A stretch of 64,000 nucleotides of DNA, from positions 40,681-104,680 of the forward strand of contig NZ_BSCT01000031.1 in the NCBI RefSeq assembly GCF_030159255.1. The letters are read 5' to 3'. The stretch is from Bradyrhizobium sp. SSBR45G (GTDB lineage: Bacteria; Pseudomonadota; Alphaproteobacteria; Rhizobiales; Xanthobacteraceae). The notes below the pieces were generated by a model. It saw nothing but the letters and a program-made list of their open reading frames with translations, had not been told where the DNA came from and did not search any database. This document shows positions 1 to 9,800 of the stretch, in pieces (the first letter of the stretch is position 1; each line of letters begins with the position of its first letter). The position numbers and the translations under genes are program-made.

Positions 1-709
1 GTTCCTTGCTGAGCTCCCTGAAATTGAACTTGCCCGCGAGCGGCAGCGTGAAGGGAGCGGTCATCACCAGCTTGCCGCGGGGGAAGTGCGCGACGGTGCC
101 GCCGAGCGAATCCTGTTCGAGGGTGACGAAGCGCAGCCCATGCTGCAGGCAGGCGAGACTGGCGGAGAGTCCGGCCGGACCGCAGCCGACGATCACGACG
201 TCGAGCATGTCAGACTTGCCGATGGTCTTGAGCTTGCGGACGGAGTCGATCGCCTGACGTCCCTGCTCGATGGCGTTGCGGACCAGCCCCATCCCGCCGA
301 GCTCCCCCGCAATGAAGATGCCCGGCACATTGGTCTGGAACGTCTCGTCCACGTTTGGAATGTCGATGCCGCGCGTTTCGGTGCCGAACACCAGCGTGAT
401 AGCGTTCACGGGGCATACCGCTTTGCAGGCGCCGTGTCCGATGCAATGCGACGGCTCGACCAGCGAGGCCTTGCCGCCGATCAGTCCGAGAATGTCGCCC
501 TCCGGACAAGCCCTGACGCAGGAGCCGCAGCCGATGCACAAGGCGGGATCGATGATGGGGTGCAGCGATGCCGGCTCCAGCAGACCGGCGTCCTTGGCGG
601 CCGAGAGCTTCGCTACGCTCTTTATCTCTTTTCTCTTGCGCACGGCCATGTAGGTGGCCCAGACGCCGAGCATCGGCGCCGCGTAGACGATCAGGAGATC
701 GAGGGCCAT
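1..709 (-). CDS. Ferredoxin-type 4Fe-4S / FAD-dependent oxidoreductase, C-terminal part outside window
   Basis: I translated the minus strand from ATG 709; the reading frame stays open to the left edge, giving 236 residues without a stop. An N-terminal membrane segment (about residues 3-20) precedes a canonical 4Fe-4S motif CIGCGSCVRACP (about 58-69). A second motif follows, CIGHGACKAVCP, in which the second cysteine is replaced by histidine. Next come a FAD-fold end motif (FIAGELGGMG) and then a Rossmann motif VIVGCGPAGLSA. This order resembles thioredoxin-reductase-like proteins joined to ferredoxin modules. It is divergent from the cytochrome genes, with 360 bp between them. I infer that it passes electrons between a soluble reductant such as NAD(P)H and the membrane module next door. 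The substrate cannot be told. Confidence 0.8.
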   Translation of the reverse strand, partial: MALDLLIVYAAPMLGVWATYMAVRKRKEIKSVAKLSAAKDAGLLEPASLHPIIDPALCIGCGSCVRACPEGDILGLIGGKASLVEPSHCIGHGACKAVCPVNAITLVFGTETRGIDIPNVDETFQTNVPGIFIAGELGGMGLVRNAIEQGRQAIDSVRKLKTIGKSDMLDVVIVGCGPAGLSASLACLQHGLRFVTLEQDSLGGTVAHFPRGKLVMTAPFTLPLAGKFNFRELSKE

Positions 710-1069
710 GTCGTCTCTCTCCCTGATCTTACGAACTAATAGCTGGACAGGAGAGCCGTTGGCCGCGGATTCCGCGTGAAGCAGTTTGCTGCGGTGCTAG
801 ATGCAAATTCCTCTCAAGAGATGTCGACATAGAAATTCCAGAATGATCTGTCGTCTTGCAGACAAGGTTTGGATCATTCGTTGAACAGATGCCGTCGGCG
901 GAAATATGGCTCGCACTGATATCGAACTAATGAGGCCAGTGTCGAAAGACAGGAGGAGTAGTTGCAAGTGGTTATCACTAGGCGTTTTCCCGATTGAGAT
1001 CCGGAGATCCGCAGACGAGCCGGGCATCCACCGATCCGGCATTCGGGTTTCACTGGACGTTGCGGGCAC
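710..1069. other. Divergent intergenic region of the cytochrome locus
   Basis: This 360-bp gap separates the minus-strand Fe-S/FAD gene from the plus-strand membrane protein, so it must carry both promoters. I see no gene in it and no clean operator palindrome. A search with FNR/FixK and RegA matrices would tell whether the locus answers to oxygen or redox. Confidence 0.4.
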
Positions 1070-1948
1070 ATGAGCAGGGCAGCGGTCGCTCGCGCGAGCG
1101 GAAATCCTCTTCGAGGAACCGTTCCGGTCGTCGTCACGGTCATCGTTCTCGCAGCGATTGCTGTCGGCTGGCTGCAGAAGGAGGAAGAGTATCTTACGCC
1201 GGGATCGGGCACCGGATACTGGCTCGGAATCTATGGCAGCGTCGCGATGCTGTCGCTGCTGGCCTATTCGATGCGCAAGCGCTTCAAGTCGCTGCGTGGG
1301 ATCGGATCGGTGCCGTTCTGGTTCAGGACCCACATGCTGCTCGGCGTCGTCGGTCCCGTGCTCATCCTGTTCCACGCCAATTTCAAGCTGGGAGCGCTCA
1401 ACAGCAACGTGGCGTTCTTCGCCATGATGATCGTGGCGATCAGCGGTGTGATCGGCCGCTACATCTACGGCAAGATCCATATGGGCCTTCATGGCGGGAA
1501 GGCGCGGGTCAGGGAGCTGATTGCGGAAGCAGAGGCCATGAGGACGGAGCTCGGGCAGGAGATGCAGGCTGCGTCGTTCGTGTCGCGGGAACTGGCCGCC
1601 TTCAGCAAGGGGCTGGACAACAGGGTGCCGCGAACCGCGCTGGGCAGCCTGCGGACAGGGGCGATCATTGCTGCGCGCACGAGGCGGCTGCGTGCCAACG
1701 TGGTTGCAGAAGCGCGCCGGCTCATTCGCGCTGAAGCGAAGCGTGCGCGATGGTCGTGGTCCGAGCGCCGGCGTCGCGAGAAGCGGATCGAAGCGGTCGT
1801 GCGGCGGTATGCTGCGGCCGTGCGGAAGGCCGCTGAGCTGACATTCTTCGAACGACTGTTTTCACTGTGGCATGTGCTTCATCTGCCGCTGTTTTTCCTT
1901 ATGCTGCTGGCGGGCGTCGTGCATGTCTGGGCCGTCCATCACTACTGA
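1070..1948 (+). CDS. Multi-pass membrane protein, probable b-type heme electron carrier
   Basis: The protein has 292 residues. Hydrophobic segments lie near residues 16-33, 52-66, 84-103, 113-131 and 262-287. A long charged, helical cytoplasmic or periplasmic stretch (about 140-255) separates the fourth and fifth. Histidines sit inside or at the ends of the helices (RTHMLLG, LFHANF, HVLHLP, VVHVWAVHH), the pattern expected for bis-histidine heme b ligation as in ferric-reductase-like or cytochrome b561-like proteins. It ends 12 bp before the 18-heme cytochrome, so the two are surely co-transcribed. I infer that it is the quinone/heme b step that loads the periplasmic cytochromes. The family name is not certain. 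Confidence 0.75.
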   Translation: MSRAAVARASGNPLRGTVPVVVTVIVLAAIAVGWLQKEEEYLTPGSGTGYWLGIYGSVAMLSLLAYSMRKRFKSLRGIGSVPFWFRTHMLLGVVGPVLILFHANFKLGALNSNVAFFAMMIVAISGVIGRYIYGKIHMGLHGGKARVRELIAEAEAMRTELGQEMQAASFVSRELAAFSKGLDNRVPRTALGSLRTGAIIAARTRRLRANVVAEARRLIRAEAKRARWSWSERRRREKRIEAVVRRYAAAVRKAAELTFFERLFSLWHVLHLPLFFLMLLAGVVHVWAVHHY

Positions 1949-1960
1949 CGGAGTTGCGTG

Positions 1961-3319
1961 ATGCGGTGGCGCCTCGCGGTCCTTGTCGCCGTCCTGGTCG
2001 GCGTCGCCATGCCGTCGGCCGGACTTCGCGCGCAGACGTTGCTGGAGAAGCTCGTCATGCCTGGCCCGCTGGTCGAAAGGCACGCCAAGCTGGAGAGCGA
2101 ATGCGGAAAGTGCCACGAAGCCTTTACGCGGAAGGCGCAGTCGGGCCTCTGCCTCGATTGTCACAAGGAGATTGCGGTCGATCGCCAGCAGCGTGAGCGC
2201 CTGCATGGACGCGACCAGGCAGCGCTGACCCAGGAATGCAGGCAGTGTCACACCGACCACAAGGGGCGAGGGACCGACATCGTTCAGCTCGACAAGGAGA
2301 CCTTCAACCACGACATGACGAACTACCGGCTTGTCGATGCGCACAGGAACGTCCCGTGTGCAGGGTGTCATGTCGCAAAGGTGAAGTTTCGCAACGCGCC
2401 ATCGACCTGTTTCGAGTGCCACAAGGCGCTCGATCCGCATCGCGGCCGCCTCGGTGAGCGCTGCGAAAGCTGCCACACGGCGGTGAAATGGCGTGCGACC
2501 AAGGAATTCGACCACACGAAGACCCGGTTTCCCCTCGTGGGCGCCCACAAGTCGGTCGCTTGTGCAACGTGTCATTCCGGCCAGCAGTACAAGGATCTGC
2601 AAACGTCGTGCGGCTCATGCCACCGTCTTCAGGACGTTCATGGCGGCCGTTTCGGCGACAAATGCGAGACCTGCCACGACCAGGAGAAGTGGAAGACGGT
2701 CCGCTTCAATCATGACAAGACCCGCTTCCCGCTGCGAAATGCGCATGCCAAAGTGAAATGTGAGGGCTGCCATACGGGCGACCTCTATCGGGACAAGCTC
2801 GCGACGTCATGCGTATCCTGCCACCGCAAGCAGGATCCGCATCAGGGCAAGCTCGGCGAGCGTTGCGAGACCTGCCATAGCGATATCGGCTGGCGGAAGA
2901 AGCTCTCCTTCGATCATGAAATCACACGTTTCCCGTTGATAGGCCTGCACAAGTCGGTGCCCTGCGAGGAGTGCCACCGGACGCCGACCTACAAGAACAC
3001 GCCGATGGCCTGTGAAAGTTGCCACAAGGATTTTCATCAGGGGAAGCTCGGTGGACGATGCGCCACGTGCCACAATCCGAACGGGTGGCGGCTCTGGCGC
3101 TTCGATCACGCGCGGCAGACGCGCTTCCCGCTGGTCGGCGTTCATCAGAAGATCACATGCGAGGCCTGTCACAAGGCGAAGTCGCCGCCGGGCCTGAAGC
3201 TGCCGATGGATTGCTTCAGTTGTCATCGCAGCTCGGACGTACACAATGGTACCTTCGGCCAGACATGCGAGCGCTGTCATGTCGCGACCGGATGGCGCAA
3301 CGTTCAGATCAGGAACTGA
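1961..3319 (+). CDS. Periplasmic 18-heme c-type cytochrome
   Basis: The start is ATG 1961, with GGAG at 1950-1953 seven bases upstream; a GTG three bases earlier is less likely. The 452-residue product begins with a Sec signal peptide ending near LRAQ. I count 18 CXXCH heme-binding motifs (CGKCH through CERCH), about one per 24 residues, with extra histidines between them that could be distal ligands. A pseudo-repeat with the theme FDHxxTRFPLxGxHKxVxCxxCH recurs through the middle. It lies between the membrane protein and the giant cytochrome, which suits a periplasmic relay between the inner-membrane heme b protein and the outer-membrane complex. That role is inference; the covalent heme sites are seen directly. 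Confidence 0.92.
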   Translation: MRWRLAVLVAVLVGVAMPSAGLRAQTLLEKLVMPGPLVERHAKLESECGKCHEAFTRKAQSGLCLDCHKEIAVDRQQRERLHGRDQAALTQECRQCHTDHKGRGTDIVQLDKETFNHDMTNYRLVDAHRNVPCAGCHVAKVKFRNAPSTCFECHKALDPHRGRLGERCESCHTAVKWRATKEFDHTKTRFPLVGAHKSVACATCHSGQQYKDLQTSCGSCHRLQDVHGGRFGDKCETCHDQEKWKTVRFNHDKTRFPLRNAHAKVKCEGCHTGDLYRDKLATSCVSCHRKQDPHQGKLGERCETCHSDIGWRKKLSFDHEITRFPLIGLHKSVPCEECHRTPTYKNTPMACESCHKDFHQGKLGGRCATCHNPNGWRLWRFDHARQTRFPLVGVHQKITCEACHKAKSPPGLKLPMDCFSCHRSSDVHNGTFGQTCERCHVATGWRNVQIRN

Positions 3320-3352
3320 TTCGTAGGAACTGATTCGTAGGAACTGATTCGG
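3311..3352. repeat. Three tandem copies of a 14-bp repeat over the end of the 18-heme cytochrome gene
   Basis: AGGAACTGATTCGT occurs at 3311-3324 and 3325-3338, and again with the last base changed to G at 3339-3352. The first copy contains the stop codon (TGA 3317-3319) of the cytochrome gene. Changing the copy number would not alter the protein. Confidence 0.9.
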
Positions 3353-3891
3353 TCGGCTGCCGAGCTGCACCGGAAGCCTGACATCGTGTCGAGCTGAGAT
3401 GAGCTCGCAACGGCTATCAGTTCGTCTGCAAATCTAATGGCTTGCGCGATGGAGTTGCGGAAGCCTCGCGCGCGCTGGGCTGTAGAAACTTCAACCTCCA
3501 TTCAGCTTGAGTTCAGCTTGGCCCAGTTTTGGGCCAGCTTTGCACGTCTCTGGAAGCTCAGTCGTAGGCGTAGCGGAGGCTGCGCGGTCTGGTTGATGGA
3601 GCCGTCGTCGCGGGGGCGGCGTAGCGCTCGATTGAAGGAGCAAGGGGCGTTCCGAGTAGTCGGTTTCTAGGGAAGGCGTGCCGCCGGGCCGCAGGGGGAA
3701 ATCCGCGAAGAGTGTCTTGGGTTTGTCAGGGCGACCGCTGAGCAGCGGGGCGCTCAACGATCTCGGCTGGATTGAGGTCGGCCGGTCGCCGTCGGATGTC
3801 CGGCAGGCGATCGGGTCGAGAGTGAAGAGCGGAGTTGGAGTTGAGCAGCTGCTACAGCAAGCTGGGGCTGTTGGGGCGAGCCTCGCACTGC
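3320..3891. promoter_or_regulatory. 572-bp gap ahead of the giant cytochrome, with repeats and a hairpin
   Basis: No convincing gene lies here. Two copies of TTCAGCTTG (3501-3509 and 3512-3520) are spaced 11 bp apart, one helical turn, and are followed at once by a GGCCCA-gttt-TGGGCC hairpin (3520-3535). The size of the gap and these elements suggest that the giant cytochrome has its own promoter or that mRNA processing occurs between the two cytochrome genes. No protein family is named for the control. Confidence 0.4.
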
Positions 3892-6800
3892 ATGGTGCGA
3901 TGGCTGCTCGCCGCTATGCTGCTCGCTCTGGCGTTGGCAGGGGATGCTGCCGCGCAGAGCTCATTCGACCATCTCTCGACCGGGTTTCCGCTGACCGGAA
4001 GCCATGTCGGCGTGGAGTGCTCGTCCTGCCACGTCGGTGGGCGGTTCAAGGGCACGCAGACGCAATGTGCCAGTTGCCACAACGGCGCGCAGACGGCGGG
4101 CATGTCGGTCAATCATCCGATGACCACGCGGCGCTGTGAGAGCTGCCATCAGACTTCGGGATGGAAGGACGTCCGGGCGATCGATCATACGCAAGCAAAG
4201 GCGTCATGTACGACCTGCCACAACGGCATGATGGCATTGGGTAAGCCGAAGAGCCACATCACGACGGCGGCGCCGTGCGATGTGTGCCACAAGTCAACGG
4301 CCAGCTTTCGCGTCAGGATGAAGATGGATCACGCCGGCATCGTCGCCGGATGTGCCAACTGTCACAACGGGACGACGGCGCGCGGCAAGTCCAGCAACCA
4401 TCTCCAGACCAGTCTGCCGTGCGAATCCTGCCACACCAGCACGTCCAGCTTCGGTGGCACAGGCTTCAAGCACGCCGCGACCGACACCCACTGCGCGACC
4501 TGCCACAACGGCAAGACCGCGATGGGCATGACCACGCCGCCGCACATTCCGACCGGCACGCTGCAGTGCTCGAACTGCCACAGCAACACCGCGGCAAGCT
4601 TTGCGACCTACACGATGAACCACGCCGCGGTGGCGACGGCGCGCTGCGACAGCTGTCACAACGGCTCCTTCACCGGCCAGGGCACCAAGGGTGCGCTGGG
4701 CACGGCGTCGTTCCCGAACCACGTCGCCACCGGTGGCGCCGACTGCATCAGCTGCCACGCCAAGGCCTCGGGCGGCTTCACCAGCTGGGGCGGCGCGGCG
4801 TTCAAGCATGCGGCGACCGACACCAATTGCGCGACCTGCCACAACGGCAAGACCGCGATGGGCATGACCACGCCGCCGCACATCCCGACCGGGACGCTGC
4901 AGTGCTCCAACTGCCACAGCAACACCGCGGCGAGCTTCACCACCTACACGATGAACCACGCCGCGGTAGCGACGGCGCGCTGCGACAGTTGCCACAACGG
5001 CTCCTTCACCGGCCAGGGCACCAAAGGTGCGCTGGGTACCGCGTCGTATCCCAACCATGTCGCCACCGGCGGCGCGGACTGCGTCAGCTGTCACGCCAAG
5101 GCGGCCTCGGGCGGCTTCACCAGCTGGGGCGGCGCGGCGTTCAAGCATGCTGACACCGACACCAACTGCGCGACCTGCCACAACGGCAAGACGGCGCTGG
5201 GCATGACCACGCCGCCGCATATCCCGACTGGGACGCTGCAATGCTCGAACTGCCACAGCAACACCGCAGCGAGCTTCACGACCTACACGATGAACCACGC
5301 CGCCGTGGCGACGGCGCGCTGCGATAGTTGCCACAACGGATCCTTCACCGGCCAGGGCACCAAGGGCGCGCTGGGCACGGCGTCGTTCTCGAACCACGTC
5401 GCCACCGGCGGAGCCGACTGCGTCAGCTGCCACGCAAGGGCCGCGAGTGGCTTCACCAGCTGGGGCGGCGCGGCGTTCAAGCATGCTGACACCGACACCA
5501 ACTGCGCGACCTGCCACAACGGCAAGACGGCGCTGGGCATGACCACGCCGCCGCATATCCCGACTGGGACGCTGCAATGCTCGAACTGCCACAGCAACAC
5601 CGCAGCGAGCTTCACGACCTACACGATGAACCACGCCGCCGTGGCGACGGCGCGCTGCGATAGTTGCCACAACGGATCCTTCACCGGCCAGGGCACCAAG
5701 GGCGCGCTGGGCACGGCGTCGTATCCGAACCACGTCGCGACTGGTGGCGCCGACTGCGCCAGCTGTCATAGCAAAGCGGCCTCGGGCGGCTTCAGCAGCT
5801 GGGGCGGCGCGGCATTCAAGCATGCGGCGACCGACACCAACTGCGCGACCTGCCACAACGGCAAGACCGCGATGGGCATGACCACGCCGCCGCACATCCC
5901 GACCGGCACGCTGCAGTGCTCGAACTGCCACAGCAATACCGCGGCGAGCTTCACCACCTACACGATGAACCACGCCGCGGTAGCGACGGCGCGCTGCGAC
6001 AGTTGCCACAACGGCTCCTTCACCGGCCAGGGCACCAAGGGAGCCATGGGCACGGCGTCGTTCCCGAACCACGTCGCCACCGGCGGCGCCGACTGCGTCA
6101 GCTGTCACGTCAAGGCCGCGAGTGGCGGCTTCACCAGCTGGGGTGGCGGCGCCTTCGCTCACAAGGCCACCGACACCAACTGCGCCACCTGCCACAATGG
6201 CAAGACGGCACAGGGCATGACCACGCCGCCACATATCCCGACCGGGACGCTGCAGTGCTCGAACTGTCACAGCAACACCGCGGCGAGCTTTGCCACGTAC
6301 ACCATGAACCACGCTGCGGTGTCGACGGCGCGCTGCGACAGTTGCCACAACGGCAGCTTCACCGGCCAGGGCACCAAGGGTGTCATGGGCACCGCGTCGT
6401 ATCCGAACCACGTCGCCACCGGTGGCGCAGACTGCATCAGCTGCCACGCCAAGGCCGCGAGCGGCTTCGCCAGCTGGGGCGGCGCGGCGTTCAAGCACGC
6501 CGCGACCGACACTAACTGCGTGACCTGCCACAACGGCAAGACCGCGCAGGGCATGACCACGCCGCCGCACATTCCGACCGGCATGTTGCAATGCTCGAAC
6601 TGCCATAGCAACACCGCGGCAAGCTTTACGACCTACACGATGAACCACGCCGCAGTGGCGACGGCGCGCTGCGACAGCTGTCACAACGGCAGCTTTACCG
6701 GCCAGGGCACCAAGGGCGCGCTGGGCACCGCTTCGTATCCGAACCACGTCGCCACCGGCGGCGCCGACTGCGTCAGCTGCCACGCCAACGCCGCGAGCGG

Positions 6801-9800
6801 CTTCACCAGCTGGGGCGGTGCGGCGTTCAAGCATGCGGCGACCGACACCAATTGCGCGACCTGCCACAACGGCAAGACCGCGATGGGCATGACCACGCCG
6901 CCGCACATCCCGACCGGGACGTTGCAATGCTCGAACTGCCATAGCAACACGGCGGCAAGCTTCACGACCTACACCATGAACCACGCTGCGGTGTCGACGG
7001 CGCGCTGCGACAGTTGCCACAATGGATCCTTCACCGGACAGGGCACCGAGGGTGCGCTGGGCACGGCGTCGTATCCGAACCACGTCGCCACCGGTGGCGC
7101 CGACTGCATCAGCTGCCACGCCAAGGCCGCGAACGGCTTCGCCAGCTGGGGCGGCGCAGCGTTCAAGCATGCGGCCACCGACACCAACTGCGCGACTTGC
7201 CATAACGGCAAGACGGCGATGGGCATGACCACGCCGCCGCACATCCCGACCGGCACGATGCAATGCTCGAACTGCCATAGCAACACTGCGGCGAGCTTCA
7301 CCACCTACACCATGAACCACGCCGCGGTGTCGACCGCGCGCTGCGACAGCTGCCACAACGGCAGCTACACCGGCCAGGGCACCAAGGGGGCGCTAGGCAC
7401 GGCGTCGTATCCGAATCACGTCGCCACCGGCGGAGCCGACTGCGTCAGTTGCCACGCCAAGGCCGCGAGCGGCGGCTTCGGCAGCTGGGGCGGCGCAGCG
7501 TTCAAGCATGCGGCCACCGACACCAACTGCGCGACCTGCCACAACGGCAAGACGGCACAGGGCATGACCACGCCGCCGCATATCCCGACCGGGACGCTGC
7601 AATGCTCGTACTGCCACAGCAACACCGCGGCGAGCTTTGCCACGTACACCATGAACCACGCCGCGGTGTCGACCGCCCGCTGCGACAGCTGCCACAACGG
7701 CAGCTACACCGGCCAGGGCACCAAGGGTGCCATGGGCACCGCGTCGTATCCGAACCACGTCGCCACCGGCGGAGCCGACTGCGTCAGCTGTCACGCCAAG
7801 GCCGCGAGCGGCGGCTACACTAGCTGGGGCGGTGCGGCATTCAAGCACGCCGCGACCGACACCAATTGCGCGACCTGCCACAACGGCAAGATCGCGCAGG
7901 GCATGACCACGCCGCCGCACATTCCGACCGGCATGTTGCAATGCTCGAACTGCCATAGCAACACCGCGGCAAGCTTTACGACCTACACCATGAACCACGC
8001 CGCAGTGGCGACGGCGCGCTGCGACAGCTGTCACAACGGCAGCTTTACCGGCCAGGGCACCAAGGGCGCGCTGGGCACCGCGTCGTTCCCGAACCATGTC
8101 GCCACTGGCGGAGCGGACTGCGTCAGCTGTCACAGCAAGGCGGCCAGCGGCTTCACCAGCTGGGGCGGCGCGGCGTTCAAGCATGCTGCCACCGACACCA
8201 ATTGCGCGACCTGCCACAACGGCAAGACTGCGCAGGGCATGACCACGCCGCCGCATATCCCGACCGGCACGCTGCAGTGCTCGAACTGCCACAGCAACAC
8301 CGCGGCGAGCTTCACGACTTACACGATGAACCACACCGCAGTGGCGACCGCGCGCTGCGACAGCTGTCACAACGGCTCCTTCACCGGCCAGGGCACCAAG
8401 GGCGCGCTGGGCACGGCGTCGTTCCCGAACCACGTCGCCACCGGCGGAGCCGACTGCGTCAGTTGTCACAGCAAGGCGGCCAGCGGCGGCTATGTGAGCT
8501 GGGGTGGGGCTGCGTTCACCCACTCTGCGGCCAATACCAATTGCTCCGCCTGCCACAACGGTTCGAGCGCGAAGGGCTTGACGACCCCGCCACACATTCC
8601 GGTGACGGGCGTGCAATGCTCGAATTGCCACAGCAACACCGCGGCGAGCTTCACGACCTACACGATGAGCCACGCAGCCGTGCACGCGACGCGCTGCGAC
8701 AGCTGTCACAACGGCTCGTACCGCAGCCAGGGCCGCAGAGGGGCGCAGGGGCCGGATCATGGCGCCAAGACGCAGGATTGCGGCTGCTGCCACGTGCGCG
8801 CCGCCGCCAACTTCTCCACCTGGGACGACGATCCGCAGAAGCCGGCAGCAGGCTGCTCCACCACGGCCCGGTCGGTGGTGCCGGCCCAGGCGCCGGCCGT
8901 CAAGGCGGTCACGCCGGCCTCGACCGCCAACCGCACCATGACCGCGGCGACGACGCCCGATGCAGCCCCGGGTATGAGCGCCGCTCCGGCGGCATCTCAG
9001 TCTGCTGCCGCGGCCGGCGCTGCCGCGAGGCCTGCGCCATCCAGCTCGACGCTCCTGTTCAGCAGCAAGCCGCTGGCGAACACGGCTGCGACGTCGACGG
9101 CCCCGACCGCGGGGTCTGAAGCAGGGGTCTCCGCCGCCGCGCCGGGTTCTCCCAAGCCCGACGGTTCAGCCAAAGCTGCCGGCACGGCGGGTTCCGTGCC
9201 GCAGCCGACGCTGCCGCAAATGACATCCGCCCCATCAGCGCTCGTGCCGAACGATGGGCGCAGCAAGCTCGCGCCTTCGATCGGTGCTGCTGGCGCCGAC
9301 TCCTCGGAAGCGAAGAATGCCGGTCGGCTTCCATCGCTGCTGCCGACGTTCAACCCGAGGGCAGGGCTTGCCGGATCGAGCACCACGGAGGCCGGCTCCA
9401 GATTCAATCACATGACGGCGCAAGGACCATGCGCATCCTGCCACAGCGGAATGACCGCTCCTGGAAAGCCGCCGAAGCACGTCGCGACCAGCGCGCCATG
9501 CGAGACCTGCCACAAGAGCACGACGACGTTCAGCGGCGCCCGCTTCAGCCACACCGGAACGACGGCGGCCTGCGCGAGCTGTCACAACGGCATGGCCGCG
9601 AGCGGCAAGCCGCCGAAGCACGTCGCGACCAATGCGCCGTGCGAGACGTGCCACAAGAGCACGACGACGTTCAGCGGCGCCCGCTTCAGCCACACCGGAA
9701 CGACGGCGGCCTGCACGAGCTGCCACAACGGCATGGCCGCGACCGGCAAGCCGCAGAAGCACGTCGTGACCAACGCGCCGTGCGAGACCTGCCACAAGAG

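Noticed and set aside
4489..8830. Regular repeats resembling a CRISPR or minisatellite array
   Set aside because: Period is 336-339 bp, always a multiple of three, and every unit keeps the heme motifs in frame; it is coding repetition.
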